DNA of 40,595 nucleotides from a virus. The stretch's first letter is position 1. Each line of letters starts with the position of its first letter. The position numbers were made by a program, and so were the translations under genes. Of the stretch, positions 38,963 to 40,595 are shown in pieces. The DNA lies in IMG/VR virus record IMGVR_UViG_3300025131_000111, positions 1 to 40,595 of that record. One strand, given 5' to 3'. The notes beneath the pieces are model-generated. The model saw only the letters and a program-made list of their open reading frames with translations. It had not been told where the DNA came from and ran no database searches.

Positions 38963-40595
38963 TTAACTAGATAAACCTACCCGACCACTTGGTCGTACTA
39001 CCCAATCCTCAGCCCTTGGTACTCCACCGGGGATGCCGTTTATTGAATTGCTATCTTGGGTTAGTCGGAAGCTACGCTCAAACTCTTGGTTTATTTTGTG
39101 TAGCGGTGTATGTCCATACCATTGTGTCAGTAGTCTATCCATATTAATATTGTTCAGTCGCATCCTTTTTCTCGCCCTCGCAACTTTCTTTTCTATATAC
39201 CTATAACGCTTATTTGAGGCTTTTAAGTCTTCTCGCCTATCTTCATTAAACGAGTAATAGTATTCGGCTTCTGCGTTCATTTCAGAACCGGGTTCCCATA
39301 TAGTATCGTGAATATCCCAGTATGGTTTTAGTGCTTCTTTGGCGTACATAAGGTCTGCTATAGGCTGTAGTCCTGCCGCACTCATTTCGTTTAACCACAT
39401 GTTCTTGCGCTCCTGCATATAATCCCATAACGCTGGCGTTATATCATTATCCATGCGCCATTGCAGTTCGGCCTTGTCATAAGCTCCCATTATCCTATTA
39501 CCTTCAGCATCATCAAACGCATCGCTCGCTACTACCTCAGTTATCCACTTATCGTACAGTAAGTCTCCTTGAAAGACCAATCCCTTCTCCGACCTTGCTC
39601 GCCGCAGTTCCCCAAAGAACATAGCGAGGGGTTCATACCTACCCCCATTATCCATCATTGCAGTACTGGCTAGACGTTTAGATGTTCTGATTTCTTTAAA
39701 AGCATCTCTGAAGTTCTCAGCAGTTATCTCGCCACGCATATACTGTCTAGTAGCTCTTGTAAGCTCTTGTGTTGCTACTAACTCATGTTGAGCATTATCC
39801 TTAGTCCAGTCTGCCATATCCTTGGCAGTACCCCTCTGTAGTTCTCCATGACTCTGCTTATATGTATCGTACATCATAGCAACTTCTGGATGATGGTCAT
39901 ATATTCTATCTTTAATAGTCTGGGGTGCAGTTGTCCAATCAATTTTATGACCTAGCCTATCTTCCTCCATTCGCCATGTTCTGACTTTCTCGTCTTCCCA
40001 ACTCTCTAAAGCATTTTGCTGTGCGTAGGACAGTTGGTCATAGTCCTGTATTGCGTATGCCTGTAGCCCTAGTGCTTCTGACGGCATCGCAACTAACGCC
40101 CCACCAAAACCACCTGCAAACGCACCGTCCAGCCAGAATGGTACTGCGCTACGTCCTATATGCTGGCCTATACTTATAAAGTCTGGGTCACCATGCTCAT
40201 CTCTTAAAGGGTCACCAGCGAAAGTCTTTCCTGACGCTATGTCAACAGCTATAGACGACCCCGGTGCTAACTGAGAACGCCCTCTACGTTTTAGTATCTC
40301 CCATACCCAATGGTCTTTAAAGGTATCTTCTGTTACTTCTCTTTCTGGGTCATTTTCAAACTGTAGTCTAACATCTGCTAAAACCCTAAAGGCTGTCCAC
40401 CACGCTGTCCCAACACCCATCCTAACACCGTTAACCTCAAACTTACCAAACTTATATGGGTCATCTAAGTTAAAGAACTCCTCGTTACCTTGTGCCTTAG
40501 AAGCCATTGCGCCTAGCATACCGCCTGCCAGCATAACACCTGTTAACTGCTGTACCGCTTCTCTACCACGCATACCACCTCTAAAGACATCAAAT
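38963..40595 (-). CDS. Large protein, C-terminal part only (phage B); runs off the right edge
   Basis: An internal Met exists at 40,573, but the frame is open to the last base (upstream codons read F-D-V-F-R-G-G), so at least 544 residues of a longer protein are seen. It has a hydrophobic Gly/Ala stretch (LTGVMLAGGMLGAMASKAQG), then long charged helices and many Trp/Tyr. It resembles C-terminal segments of giant polyvalent phage proteins (LPD-type domains) delivered with DNA. A head-internal protein is plausible because the scaffold and capsid genes follow. No enzyme motif was identified. Confidence 0.6.
   Translation of the reverse strand, partial: FDVFRGGMRGREAVQQLTGVMLAGGMLGAMASKAQGNEEFFNLDDPYKFGKFEVNGVRMGVGTAWWTAFRVLADVRLQFENDPEREVTEDTFKDHWVWEILKRRGRSQLAPGSSIAVDIASGKTFAGDPLRDEHGDPDFISIGQHIGRSAVPFWLDGAFAGGFGGALVAMPSEALGLQAYAIQDYDQLSYAQQNALESWEDEKVRTWRMEEDRLGHKIDWTTAPQTIKDRIYDHHPEVAMMYDTYKQSHGELQRGTAKDMADWTKDNAQHELVATQELTRATRQYMRGEITAENFRDAFKEIRTSKRLASTAMMDNGGRYEPLAMFFGELRRARSEKGLVFQGDLLYDKWITEVVASDAFDDAEGNRIMGAYDKAELQWRMDNDITPALWDYMQERKNMWLNEMSAAGLQPIADLMYAKEALKPYWDIHDTIWEPGSEMNAEAEYYYSFNEDRREDLKASNKRYRYIEKKVARARKRMRLNNINMDRLLTQWYGHTPLHKINQEFERSFRLTQDSNSINGIPGGVPRAEDWVVRPSGRVGLSS

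Noticed and set aside
1-40595. CRISPR array, insertion sequence, integrase or attachment site
   Set aside because: No regularly spaced repeats, transposase or recombinase motifs seen on either strand; the only long direct repeat is the fibre segment.

Overview
The window is DNA of uncultured tailed bacteriophages (Caudoviricetes). It is packed with overlapping genes (ATGA, TAATG and TTGA junctions) and has strong AAGGAG-type ribosome sites. It carries terminase, portal, capsid, tail, holin and fibre genes, but no ribosomal, metabolic or integrase genes. The host cannot be read from the sequence.

Layout. (1) Positions 1-18,770, leftward: the late operon of a siphovirus-like phage, here 'phage A'. 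In transcription order it holds a RusA-like resolvase, a small Zn protein, a ParB-like protein, a Zn-ribbon protein, a DNA-glycosyltransferase-like protein, TerS, TerL, a Com-like Zn finger, a portal-MuF fusion, prohead protease, HK97-type capsid, neck proteins, two paralogous tail-tube proteins, a tail chaperone pair with a programmed -1 frameshift, tape measure, tail hub and the N-terminal part of a tail fibre. (2) 18,771-19,031: divergent control region with a leftward attenuator-like hairpin, a triple GTTAAC motif and a rightward promoter. (3) 19,032-29,211, rightward: early genes. These are a glutamine-synthetase-like amidoligase, three small orphan genes and a class-II glutaminase, then several orphans, a double-HTH protein, DUF932, an Xis/MerR-like HTH and a RepA-like helicase. 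(4) 29,239-32,806, leftward: small membrane proteins, a 3-TM holin, a membrane-anchored beta-rich protein and the fibre C-terminus with a self-cleaving S74 chaperone. (5) About 33-40.6 kb, leftward: part of a second, unrelated phage ('phage B') with its own fibre N-terminus, a jelly-roll protein, a second major capsid protein, a scaffold-like protein and the end of a very large protein.

Most interesting result. Between 20.38 and 21.58 kb I find four sequences with the full hammerhead-ribozyme core (CUGANGA, GAAA, UC cleavage site, three stems). One is type III in the leader. Three are type II, one in each successive gap between genes, and each starts on or within 2 nt of the preceding stop codon. 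They would cut one early transcript into separate single-gene mRNAs, up to and including the glutaminase gene. A fifth gene end (the amidoligase) keeps the same stop-CGAAAC start but then has a terminator. A separate cloverleaf-like structured RNA lies at 23.5 kb.

Structure of the contig. Positions 1-127 recur exactly at 32,807-32,933, in the same fibre reading frame, and the copies diverge at base 128. Joining 1 to 32,807 closes phage A into a circle of about 32.8 kb. In that circle the fibre becomes one 1,016-residue gene, and two divergent transcription units start at about 18.9 kb and converge on a hairpin at 29.22 kb. The 7.7 kb beyond is therefore either a recombinant or, more likely, an assembly join through a shared fibre segment. 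No endolysin, polymerase or integrase is recognisable.
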